Shown in pieces: positions 1 through 5,576 of a stretch of DNA of 7,284 nucleotides (position 1 is the stretch's first letter; the number at the start of each line of letters is the position of its first letter). A program made the position numbers and the translations under genes. Origin of the DNA: JAWLFI01 sp041685645 (GTDB lineage: Bacteria; Bacteroidota; Bacteroidia; Chitinophagales; Saprospiraceae); contig JAWLFI010000133.1 of NCBI GenBank assembly GCA_041685645.1, positions 1 to 7,284 on the forward strand, written 5' to 3'. The notes beneath the pieces are model-generated. The model saw only the letters and a program-made list of their open reading frames with translations, was not told the DNA's origin and did no database searches.

Positions 1-90
1 GTGAACGTTCGATTGCTTTTCATAGGAAATCAATTATTGAGGTTACATAAATCTTCAGGGCAGATAATACACCTGGACCCTATTTAGCCG

Positions 91-98
91 CAAAAGTA
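91..98 (-). promoter_or_regulatory. possible -7 promoter element for a leftward gene beyond the edge
   Basis: Read on the minus strand, this is TACTTTTG, a match to the Bacteroidota -7 consensus TAnnTTTG. It points toward an ATG at 23-21 (peptide MKSNRTF) that would run off the left edge and leave a leader of about 60 nt. No TTG of the -33 box is visible at the expected distance, and seven codons cannot identify a gene, so this is only a weak suggestion. Confidence 0.22.
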
Positions 99-169
99 GA
101 AAAAGCCTTTGATACTCGGGCACTTGAGAGAGGGAAATTCGCTTTTATCTACTGCTATTAACATAACAA

Positions 170-190
170 TTAAGTGGTAAAGGCACTTGA
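170..190 (-). terminator. weak hairpin just after the parAB-DUF5683 operon
   Basis: An inverted repeat with 7-bp arms (170-176 and 184-190, one G-T pair) and a 7-nt loop lies 1 nt beyond the stop codon of the last gene of the minus-strand operon. On the minus strand it is followed by a moderately T-rich stretch (TTGTTATGTT) rather than a clean T run. Its position suits a terminator, but the A+T-rich stem is weak. Confidence 0.25.
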
Positions 191-191
191 C

Positions 192-926
192 TCAAAACGT
201 ATAGACACAACTCATTTGAAGGGGAGCTACCTGATCGCCGGGTGGGAATCGAAGACTCAGGTCATCTGAAACATCAAATCCCGCCAGATGACCGGAAATA
301 AAGGCCTCTAAAATATTAAATACGTAAATCGCTCCCAGGGCAATATAATTCAACTCTAAATTCGAGCGAAATTGGTCCCTATAGGATTTTAGTGCATTCT
401 CACTGAGAAAGGAAAGCTCGTGCTCCACTCCCATCACAGATAATTCATAAGCATCCCGAAAGCGCCGATACTGACTAATGTTATTATCTAAATTATACAA
501 GGTAATACCAATCCCGCCCCATACTAAACCCAATTTCCACGATTGGCGATTGTACACCTGTCCGGCACCGGGCAATAAGGCAGAATACAAGGCAGAGCGG
601 GAGGCATCCGGGGCTTTCCATCCCGCGTAGTATTTTTGTGCGGCTCGGGCTTTTTGTTCCATCCAGTGATTGGCGCCCCTTACAAAAGTGCCGCCCTGGC
701 GATCCAGAGTATCTCGTCCTTGTTTATCCAGTGAATCAGTTGTTTCAGGCTCATTCAAACTAGAGGGTATGGTATCTTTCAATAAGTCAACGCCAGATGA
801 AGAAAGCGAAATTGAGGGTGATTCTATCGTGGAAGAATGGCAAGCATACAAATCAAAGCCATACCATTGAATCAGGCTCGAGACCACTAATAAAATAACA
901 AATCCTTTCCAGCTGAATTTAGGCAT
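192..926 (-). CDS. DUF5683-family membrane protein behind parB
   Basis: This 244-residue protein belongs to the uncharacterised DUF5683 family of Bacteroidota, and its biochemical function is unknown. A hydrophobic N-terminal segment (about residues 8-24) looks like a signal peptide or membrane anchor. A polar, low-complexity linker (31-80) follows, containing a tandem octapeptide at 64-79. The family core then starts with SALLPGAGQVYNRQSWK (115-131), continues into a hydrophobic glycine-rich segment (about 132-146) and a second hydrophobic helix (about 194-211), and ends with GHLAGFDVSDDLSL (212-225). The short C-terminal tail ends in YTF. The ATG at 926-924 overlaps the parB stop by 8 nt, which implies co-transcription and probably translational coupling. 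In genomes I remember, dapB and lepB follow this gene, but here 191 bases without a recognisable gene follow. Family assignment is confident; any link to segregation or the envelope is inferred from position only. Confidence 0.88.
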   Translation of the reverse strand: MPKFSWKGFVILLVVSSLIQWYGFDLYACHSSTIESPSISLSSSGVDLLKDTIPSSLNEPETTDSLDKQGRDTLDRQGGTFVRGANHWMEQKARAAQKYYAGWKAPDASRSALYSALLPGAGQVYNRQSWKLGLVWGGIGITLYNLDNNISQYRRFRDAYELSVMGVEHELSFLSENALKSYRDQFRSNLELNYIALGAIYVFNILEAFISGHLAGFDVSDDLSLRFPPGDQVAPLQMSCVYTF

Positions 927-1815
927 CTAAAATTTCCAATATATCATTGAAACGATCGTCATCTTCGAATGGTATAACAATTTTACCCTTCCCCTTGCTA
1001 TTCCGCTGTATCTGAATGCGGGTATTGAGCCGATCAGTGAGTCTTTCCTGAATTTTTTTCACTTCCGGAGTAATGCCGGAAGAATTCGCCGGTTTTTTCT
1101 CCGATTTGCTCTGACTCAAAACCTGAATCATCTTTTCCGTAGCCCGAACACTTAAGCCGTCGCGGACAATAGAGCGAAAAACGTGCAATTGACGACCGAA
1201 ATCCTCCACCCCTGCGAGTGCCCGTGCATGTCCCATAGAAATTACCCTTTCCTTGATCGCCTGCTGAATCTCCGGTGACAGTTTAAGCAGTCGAATATAG
1301 TTCGTAACCGTACTTCTGTTTTTCCCCACACGCTCCGATAACTCTGCATGAGTCAAATCGCACTCATCCATCAGTCGCTGATAGGAAATAGCTACTTCGA
1401 TGGCATTGAGGTCCTGCCGTTGAATATTCTCCACCAGTGCCATTTCCAACATTTCCTGATCATTTGCCAGGCGTATGTAGGCAGGCACTTCCGTCAATCC
1501 CGCCAGCTCCGATGCGCGATATCGCCGTTCACCGGAAATAATTTGATACTTTTCGGGCCCGAGTCGGCGCAACGTTAAAGGCTGAATAATTCCATGGACC
1601 CGAATCGACTGAGCGAGCGCATTCAACTCCTCTTCATCGAATTGTTTCCGAGGCTGAAACGGATTGATCTCGATATCTTCGAGAGGTACCATAGCCACTG
1701 TGTTGGATAACTCCCTGACTGCTTCTGCCTGTTCTTTTGGAGAAGAAGTATTCTCCACATTCGCTAATAAGGCGCGGATGCCTTTCCCCAGTTCCTTTTT
1801 CTTCATTTTTGCCAT
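919..1815 (-). CDS. parB: chromosome-partitioning protein ParB (CTPase, parS-binding)
   Basis: ParB binds centromere-like parS sites, loads onto DNA as a CTP-dependent sliding clamp and stimulates the ParA ATPase during chromosome segregation. The 298 residues are a normal length. The N-terminus (KELGKGIRALL, 7-17) matches the segment that contacts ParA in this family. The ParB/Srx nucleotide-binding domain spans about 43-135, with the CTP-binding box GERRYRA (95-101) and the ENIQRQDLN motif (129-137). The central helix-turn-helix domain includes LTHAELSERVGKNRSTVTNY (154-173). After a polar linker (232-247), the C-terminal dimerisation domain (about 248-298) closes the protein. An ATG at codon 4 (1806-1804) is an alternative start. 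The gene starts 15 nt after parA ends and overlaps the next gene by 8 nt, so it lies inside one operon. No key residue appears to be missing. Confidence 0.97.
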   Translation of the reverse strand: MAKMKKKELGKGIRALLANVENTSSPKEQAEAVRELSNTVAMVPLEDIEINPFQPRKQFDEEELNALAQSIRVHGIIQPLTLRRLGPEKYQIISGERRYRASELAGLTEVPAYIRLANDQEMLEMALVENIQRQDLNAIEVAISYQRLMDECDLTHAELSERVGKNRSTVTNYIRLLKLSPEIQQAIKERVISMGHARALAGVEDFGRQLHVFRSIVRDGLSVRATEKMIQVLSQSKSEKKPANSSGITPEVKKIQERLTDRLNTRIQIQRNSKGKGKIVIPFEDDDRFNDILEILDA

Positions 1816-1830
1816 AAGCTTAGGTGCTTT

Positions 1831-2631
1831 CTATGATTTGTTTGCCGATGGACGAGTCACTAGGGGTACATTATTGTACTCCAAAAACTCTTTGGCCAGA
1901 TTCAAAAAGTTATTTGTTCCTTTACAACTAGCATCGTACAGTATGACTGGTCGATGAGCGGAAGGCGCCTCCCCGATTTTGCTATTTCTATGAATAACAG
2001 TATCATATACGCGATCCGTGGCGTGCTCTCGTACTTCGTTGACGACAATATTCGCAAGTCTCAATCTCGAATCGTACATGGAGAGGACAATTCCTTCGAC
2101 CTTCAAATCCGGGTTAATCGCCTGCTGAACTATCTCAATTGTGTTTTTAAGCTTTTGAAGACCCTCCAGGGCAAAAATTTCACATTGAATCGGTATCAAA
2201 ACGGAATCGGCTGCCGTCAAGGCATTGATGGTAATCAGTCCGAGCGAAGGAAGACAGTCAATCAATATAAAATCATACTGATCCTTAATGGGCTGCAAAA
2301 TCTTCTGCAGGACAAATTCCCTGCGCAAGGTAGAAACCAGCTCCAGTTCCGCCCCCACTAGATCTATATGTGAGGGAAGAATCGAAAGATAAGGTGTCTC
2401 GGTGTCAATGATGGCATCTTCTGCCGGCACGTCATTGAGCATACAATCGTAAATGCTATACTCAAAATCCTCGGGTAAAACGCCCACTCCTGAAGTTGCA
2501 TTGGCCTGAGGGTCTGCATCCACAATCAATACATTGTGTTCTAACACCGCCAAAGAAGCCGCCAGATTTATAGCAGTGGTCGTTTTTCCCACTCCACCTT
2601 TTTGATTCGCTATAGCAACAATTTTTCCCAT
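1831..2631 (-). CDS. parA: chromosome-partitioning ATPase ParA (Soj-like)
   Basis: ParA is a Walker-type ATPase that binds DNA non-specifically as an ATP dimer and drives movement of ParB-parS complexes. The 266-residue length and the absence of an N-terminal helix-turn-helix extension fit the small chromosomal Soj-type ParA rather than plasmid type Ia ParA. Visible motifs are the deviant Walker A KGGVGKTTTA (11-20) with its signature lysine, the A' motif VDADPQAN (37-44), and Walker B FILIDCLPSLG (121-131). The C-terminal segment HRNSKIGEAPS (214-224) resembles the usual RN-K-EAPS stretch. Walker B has DCLPS where many homologues have DCPPS, which I regard as ordinary variation. The gene starts 2 nt after the upstream hydrolase gene and is followed by parB after 15 nt. 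Transcription probably comes from the element at 3346-3353. Confidence 0.97.
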   Translation of the reverse strand: MGKIVAIANQKGGVGKTTTAINLAASLAVLEHNVLIVDADPQANATSGVGVLPEDFEYSIYDCMLNDVPAEDAIIDTETPYLSILPSHIDLVGAELELVSTLRREFVLQKILQPIKDQYDFILIDCLPSLGLITINALTAADSVLIPIQCEIFALEGLQKLKNTIEIVQQAINPDLKVEGIVLSMYDSRLRLANIVVNEVREHATDRVYDTVIHRNSKIGEAPSAHRPVILYDASCKGTNNFLNLAKEFLEYNNVPLVTRPSANKS

Positions 2632-2633
2632 TC

Positions 2634-3314
2634 TTAAATATCTATCTGTTCTCCCACGGCCAGCAAATACAGTGTTTTCTTTTTACTGGCAAATTTTTTC
2701 TTCGCCTCTTCGTGATCTATTTCAATGTAAGGGAATGTATCGTAATGCACGCCTATAATTTGATTGCACTGCACAAAATCTGATGCCATGACGGCCTCAT
2801 CCAGCCCCATGGTAAAATTATCTCCTATGGGCAAAATGGCGACATCTAATTCAAATCCCATTTCCGGAATGAGCCTCATGTCATAGGTCAAGGCCGTATC
2901 ACCGGCAAAATAAAAGGTTTGTTCTTTCCCTTCCACCACAAAACCACCGGGATTCCCTCCATAAGTTCCATCGGGCAATACGGAAGAATGGATGGCTGTG
3001 ACGTATTTCACTCGACCAAAAGGAAATTCAGCGGCGCCGCCGTGATTGAGCGGATGCCCCTTGACTCCTTTTTCTTCGAAATAGCTCACTAATTCGAAAT
3101 TGGAAATCAAGGTCGCTCCAGTATTATTTGCAATGCGCTCTAGGTCCACCACGTGATCCTGATGACCATGAGTCAATAAAATATAATCGGCCTGGATGGC
3201 ATCTATGTCTATTTTCTCCGCTTTCTCATTGGGACTAATAAAGGGATCAAACAACAATCGATACCCCTCAAACTCAATGCTAAAACAGGAATGGCCATAA
3301 TATGTAAACTTCAT
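2634..3314 (-). CDS. UPF0173-type metal-dependent hydrolase (metallo-beta-lactamase fold)
   Basis: This 226-residue protein has the compact metallo-beta-lactamase fold of the UPF0173 family (UlaG/YtkL-like), with two metal ions expected. It opens with MKFTYYGHSCF (1-11), a family hallmark. The metal-binding signature THGHQDH (48-54) is intact, and the later ligands are probably His109 (in AIHSS), Asp139 (in FAGDT) and His190 (in GVHYDT). The substrate is unknown; family members have been linked to phosphoester or lactone hydrolysis, but nothing here decides it. No signal peptide is visible, so it is probably cytoplasmic. It is the first gene of the minus-strand operon and ends 2 nt before parA. 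The ATG at 3314-3312 begins the canonical family N-terminus, and the -7 element at 3346-3353 lies a suitable distance upstream. Co-transcription with parAB need not mean a shared function. Confidence 0.93.
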   Translation of the reverse strand: MKFTYYGHSCFSIEFEGYRLLFDPFISPNEKAEKIDIDAIQADYILLTHGHQDHVVDLERIANNTGATLISNFELVSYFEEKGVKGHPLNHGGAAEFPFGRVKYVTAIHSSVLPDGTYGGNPGGFVVEGKEQTFYFAGDTALTYDMRLIPEMGFELDVAILPIGDNFTMGLDEAVMASDFVQCNQIIGVHYDTFPYIEIDHEEAKKKFASKKKTLYLLAVGEQIDI

Positions 3315-3345
3315 ATGGGATTTTTTTACAACTATTTTGAGATTA

Positions 3346-3353
3346 CAAAGTTA
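3346..3353 (-). promoter_or_regulatory. Bacteroidota-type -7 promoter element for hydrolase-parA-parB operon
   Basis: On the minus strand this reads TAACTTTG, an exact match to the TAnnTTTG -7 consensus of the Bacteroidota primary sigma factor. Transcription would start near 3339, giving a leader of about 25 nt before the ATG at 3314. The -33 TTG is not clear; the nearest candidate is a TGTGG about 20 nt upstream. It is the only strong match in the 106-bp divergent spacer. I see no comparable element for the plus-strand operon. Confidence 0.6.
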
Positions 3354-3420
3354 CATCAATGTCTTATGAATTCCACATTTTATTGGACTCGATAGACAAA
3401 ATGAGCGCTGATAACACAAG

Positions 3421-4011
3421 ATGATGACACAAAATAACTCCATTACTATTATTTCCGGTACCAATCGGTCCGGAAGCAACACTCGAATTTTCACTGAAGC
3501 CCTTCACAGACTAGTAGATCAGTGGAGTGAAGCAGACGTCAATATTTTAGACCTGAGGGAGTTGCAGGGCATGGATATAAGAAATGGCATGTTCGATGCG
3601 AACCAACAACACCCCATCGTTAAAGAATTGCAGGATCAGTTTATTATTCCGGCCAGTAAATTTATTTTTGTGGTACCCGAATACAATGGCAGTTTTCCCG
3701 GTATCGTTAAGTACTTTATCGATGCCTGTTCAGTGCGCCATTTTCCAGAAAATTTTATGAACAAATCGGCATTTTTGATTGGCGTTTCTACGGGTAGAGC
3801 CGGGAACATCAGAGGCCTGGATCACTTGACGGGCATTCTCAATTATCTGCAAACTCACGTTCACCCCATGCGCATTCCGGTGTCGAAAGTCGATAGTATT
3901 ATGAACATTGAAACGCCTGAAATTACAGACCCCGAATTACTGGGGGTTTTAGAACAACATTTGTTACCTTTCATGCAAGAAGAAAACAAGGTCGTTCAGG
4001 CGCAAAAGTGA
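3421..4011 (+). CDS. NADPH-dependent FMN reductase-family flavoprotein
   Basis: This 196-residue protein has the flavodoxin-like fold of the NADPH-dependent FMN reductase family (PF03358 type). Such enzymes use bound FMN and NAD(P)H to reduce free flavins, quinones, azo compounds or metal ions; the actual substrate here is unknown. The FMN phosphate-binding loop is GTNRSGSNT (13-21). The second flavin-contacting motif is PEYNGSFPGIVKYFIDA (86-102), followed by STGRAGNIRGLDHL (123-136), typical of the family. No signal peptide is visible, which fits a soluble cytoplasmic enzyme. Two adjacent ATG codons (3421 and 3424) make the start uncertain by one residue. Its stop (4009-4011) overlaps the GTG start of lipB as GTGA. 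It is the first gene of a three-gene plus-strand operon and diverges from the hydrolase-parAB operon. Confidence 0.9.
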   Translation: MMTQNNSITIISGTNRSGSNTRIFTEALHRLVDQWSEADVNILDLRELQGMDIRNGMFDANQQHPIVKELQDQFIIPASKFIFVVPEYNGSFPGIVKYFIDACSVRHFPENFMNKSAFLIGVSTGRAGNIRGLDHLTGILNYLQTHVHPMRIPVSKVDSIMNIETPEITDPELLGVLEQHLLPFMQEENKVVQAQK

Positions 4012-4748
4012 ATCGAATGAATCAAGACAGAACCGTTCTGCTAGAGGATTGGGGACGCATATCCTACGCCAAAGCCTGGGAAAAGCAATCGGAGCTACAA
4101 AAACGGCTGATAGAATATAAAAGAGGCGTCCGGGAACGTCCGGACAATAGTCCGCGGCATCATTTTGTCTTTTGCGAGCATCCTCATGTGTTTACGCTGG
4201 GAAAAAGTGGTTCTTTGGATCACTTGTTGCTCAGCGAAAAGGAATTACAGCGCGAAAAGGTCGAATTCTTCAAAATCAACAGAGGCGGAGATATTACTTA
4301 TCACGGCCCGGGACAAATCGTGGGATACCCCATATTGGATTTAGAGTTCTTCTTTACCGATGTTCACCGGCTGGTGCGAACCATAGAACAAGCCATCATT
4401 AATGTTTTGGCAGAATACGATATCATAGCCGGTAGGCAAGATGGATATACCGGGGTCTGGTTGCCGGCCACAGATACCCTGCCCCACAGAAAAATTTGTG
4501 CCATTGGCATTCACTTGAGCCGATGGGTGAGTTTACACGGCTTTGCTTTCAACATACGTCCTGATTTGAAGTATTTCCGACATATCGTGCCCTGTGGAAT
4601 ACAGGACAAAGACAAGGCCGTCACTTCGCTTTCCCTGGAGTTGGAACGCGATATTGACCCCGAAGAAGTCAAGCCCAAAATTTCGCGCCAATTCGCCGAG
4701 TTATTTGAATGGGAGTGGCACACTTCCACTATCTTTGAAAAAAAATGA
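4008..4748 (+). CDS. lipB: octanoyl-[acyl-carrier-protein]:protein N-octanoyltransferase LipB
   Basis: LipB transfers octanoate from octanoyl-ACP to a lysine on lipoyl domains (pyruvate and 2-oxoglutarate dehydrogenases, GcvH), the first step of endogenous lipoylation before LipA inserts sulfur. Family motifs run in order: FCEHPHVFTLGKSG (55-68), RGGDITYHGPGQIVGYPILD (92-111), KICAIGIH (162-169), SLHGFAFNI (175-183) and FRHIVPCGI (190-198). The catalytic pair should be Lys162 and Cys196, whose spacing of 34 residues equals that of Lys135 and Cys169 in the E. coli enzyme. The 246 residues make it slightly longer than E. coli LipB, mainly in the N-terminal part. The start may be GTG at 4008, overlapping the upstream stop by 4 nt, or ATG at 4017, 5 nt after that stop. 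The thioesterase gene begins 1 nt after its stop. lipA is not in the window. Confidence 0.97.
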   Translation: MNRMNQDRTVLLEDWGRISYAKAWEKQSELQKRLIEYKRGVRERPDNSPRHHFVFCEHPHVFTLGKSGSLDHLLLSEKELQREKVEFFKINRGGDITYHGPGQIVGYPILDLEFFFTDVHRLVRTIEQAIINVLAEYDIIAGRQDGYTGVWLPATDTLPHRKICAIGIHLSRWVSLHGFAFNIRPDLKYFRHIVPCGIQDKDKAVTSLSLELERDIDPEEVKPKISRQFAELFEWEWHTSTIFEKK

Positions 4749-4749
4749 A

Positions 4750-5274
4750 ATGAGTCGAAAAATAAAAGAAGTACAGGACAGCTTAGTCGTCATGACTCAA
4801 TTGGTCATGCCCAATGATACCAATCCTCTCAATAACCTCATGGGTGGTAATCTCATGCGATGGATGGATGTCGCTGCGGCTATCTGTAGCGGAAAGCACT
4901 GCGAGGAGTATGTCGTTACCGCATCGGTGGATCACGTGTCCTTTGAAAGAGCGATTGCCCTGGGAGAGGTAGTAAAACTAAAGGCCTATGTAACAAGAGC
5001 TTTTAGCACATCAGTTGAAGTGTTTGTTGAAGTGTTTTCATCCAGTATGCGCGGCGGTCCCAGCGTTAAATGCAACCACGCCTATTTCACTTTTGTGGCC
5101 ATCGATCAGGAGAACCATAAGCCCGTACCCATTCCCGATCTCAACCCCGTGTCTTCAGAAGAAAAGAAGCGGTACGAGGGAGCTCAAAGGCGACGGGAAG
5201 TTCGATTGATTTTGGCGGGTAGAATTGAGGCGAAAGACGCAACAGAGGTCAAGGCCTACTTTGCCAAACAATAG
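4750..5274 (+). CDS. hotdog-fold acyl-CoA thioesterase
   Basis: This is a 174-residue acyl-CoA hydrolase of the single-hotdog YciA/ACOT type, which splits acyl-CoA into free acid and CoA; chain-length preference cannot be read from sequence. The hallmark N-terminal motif is PNDTNPLNNLMGGNLMRWMD (21-40). Asn25 and Asp40 are the likely catalytic or active-site positions by analogy with the family. DHVSFERAIALGEVVKL (61-77) is the second conserved block. The C-terminal part (about 135-174) is charged and rich in lysine and arginine. I chose ATG 4750 because it begins just before the conserved domain and 1 nt after the lipB stop. The reading frame stays open upstream to 4594, but that part lies inside lipB and does not look like this family. 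It is the last gene of the plus-strand operon and converges on mutS2. Confidence 0.92.
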   Translation: MSRKIKEVQDSLVVMTQLVMPNDTNPLNNLMGGNLMRWMDVAAAICSGKHCEEYVVTASVDHVSFERAIALGEVVKLKAYVTRAFSTSVEVFVEVFSSSMRGGPSVKCNHAYFTFVAIDQENHKPVPIPDLNPVSSEEKKRYEGAQRRREVRLILAGRIEAKDATEVKAYFAKQ

Positions 5275-5342
5275 CAGTTTTTCATCCCCACTCAGTTTAT
5301 TTGAAATCAAAGCCACTCTTTATTCTCCTGTTTTAATGTTTT

Positions 5343-5469
5343 GGGCGTGCCCCCTCGACCGCACTGCCGGCGGCTCGGGGTCGGTCCCTTCCGGGGTTCG
5401 CTATTCGCTCCGTACGATTCGAGGCGCTGCCTCTCATCGCACCCCCGGCCCTTCAGGCACCTCACGCAG
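5343..5469. repeat. G+C-rich structured intergenic repeat element between convergent genes
   Basis: The 302-bp gene-free spacer 5275-5576 starts with A+T-rich DNA (about 33% G+C at 5281-5340), then switches abruptly to about 71% G+C here. The element opens with the palindromic head GGGCGTGCCC (5343-5352). A long hairpin follows: arms 5353-5358 with 5375-5380, one bulged C at 5374, continuing as CCGC/GCGG (5359-5362 with 5370-5373) around a 7-nt loop. A short TCCC/GGGG stem comes next. Further on is a perfect 5-bp hairpin, GAGGC-GCT-GCCTC (5421-5433). It ends in CCTCACGCAG (5460-5469). The head, a GTCGG segment after the hairpin, and the CCTCACGC end resemble a dispersed element I remember from many Bacteroidota intergenic regions. 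That is memory, not a search result. Function unknown; it could act as a bidirectional terminator for the thioesterase and mutS2 genes. Confidence 0.6.
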
Positions 5470-5473
5470 TTCA

Positions 5474-5502
5474 TGTCATCTTGAGACGACCATCTGCGGC
5501 TC
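5474..5502. repeat. possible truncated copy of a TGTCATCTTGAG-type intergenic repeat
   Basis: TGTCATCTTGAG (5474-5485) followed by CATCTGCGGCTC (5491-5502) resembles a degenerate or internally deleted version of a dispersed repeat I recall from bacterial intergenic regions, usually with a longer middle between the TCAT-CTTGAG and ATCTGCG parts. Only one copy exists in the window, so repetition cannot be shown here. No open reading frame belongs to it. Confidence 0.28.
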
Positions 5503-5504
5503 TC

Positions 5505-5560
5505 ATCCTATGGTAGGATTTGCTCCAAATTTTAGCTCCGTAAAAAAGCGAGCTGCGCAG
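5505..5560. other. cluster of short inverted repeats before the mutS2 3' end
   Basis: Three palindromic units lie in 56 bases. ATCCTA-TGG-TAGGAT (5505-5519) is a perfect 6-bp hairpin with a 3-nt loop. AGCTC (5534-5538) pairs with GAGCT (5550-5554) around an 11-nt A-rich loop. CTGCGCAG (5553-5560) is a perfect 8-bp palindrome. They fill the spacer between the G+C-rich element and the mutS2 stop (5577-5579). The plus-strand hairpin is followed only by TTTGCTCC and lacks a proper T run, so a terminator role is unproven. Remnants of another small repeat family are equally possible. Confidence 0.4.
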
Positions 5561-5576
5561 TGCCTATGCATTCGTA

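Noticed and set aside
118..190. Direct repeat GGCACTTGA (119-127 region and 182-190)
   Set aside because: A single 9-bp repeat in a short spacer is within chance, and one copy is part of the post-operon hairpin.
2247..2271. ParA Walker B variant DCLPS instead of DCPPS
   Set aside because: The catalytic aspartate is intact, and this position varies among homologues I remember, so I do not treat it as unusual.
1954..2361. 135-codon plus-strand open frame opposite parA
   Set aside because: It is antisense to a strongly conserved parA, and its product shows no domain.
121..2631. Possible plasmid or mobile origin of the parAB genes
   Set aside because: ParA is the short chromosomal type, ParB has a full chromosomal-type layout, and the neighbours are housekeeping genes. 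No transposase, replication protein or attachment site is visible.
3150..3155. CACGTG core, with a second at 4933-4938, considered as parS
   Set aside because: parS needs the extended palindrome with TTTCACGTGAAA-type arms. Both copies are inside coding sequence and lack those arms.
4594..4749. Upstream extension of the thioesterase reading frame
   Set aside because: It lies inside lipB and is arginine/proline-rich with no match to the hotdog family, whose N-terminus begins at 4750.
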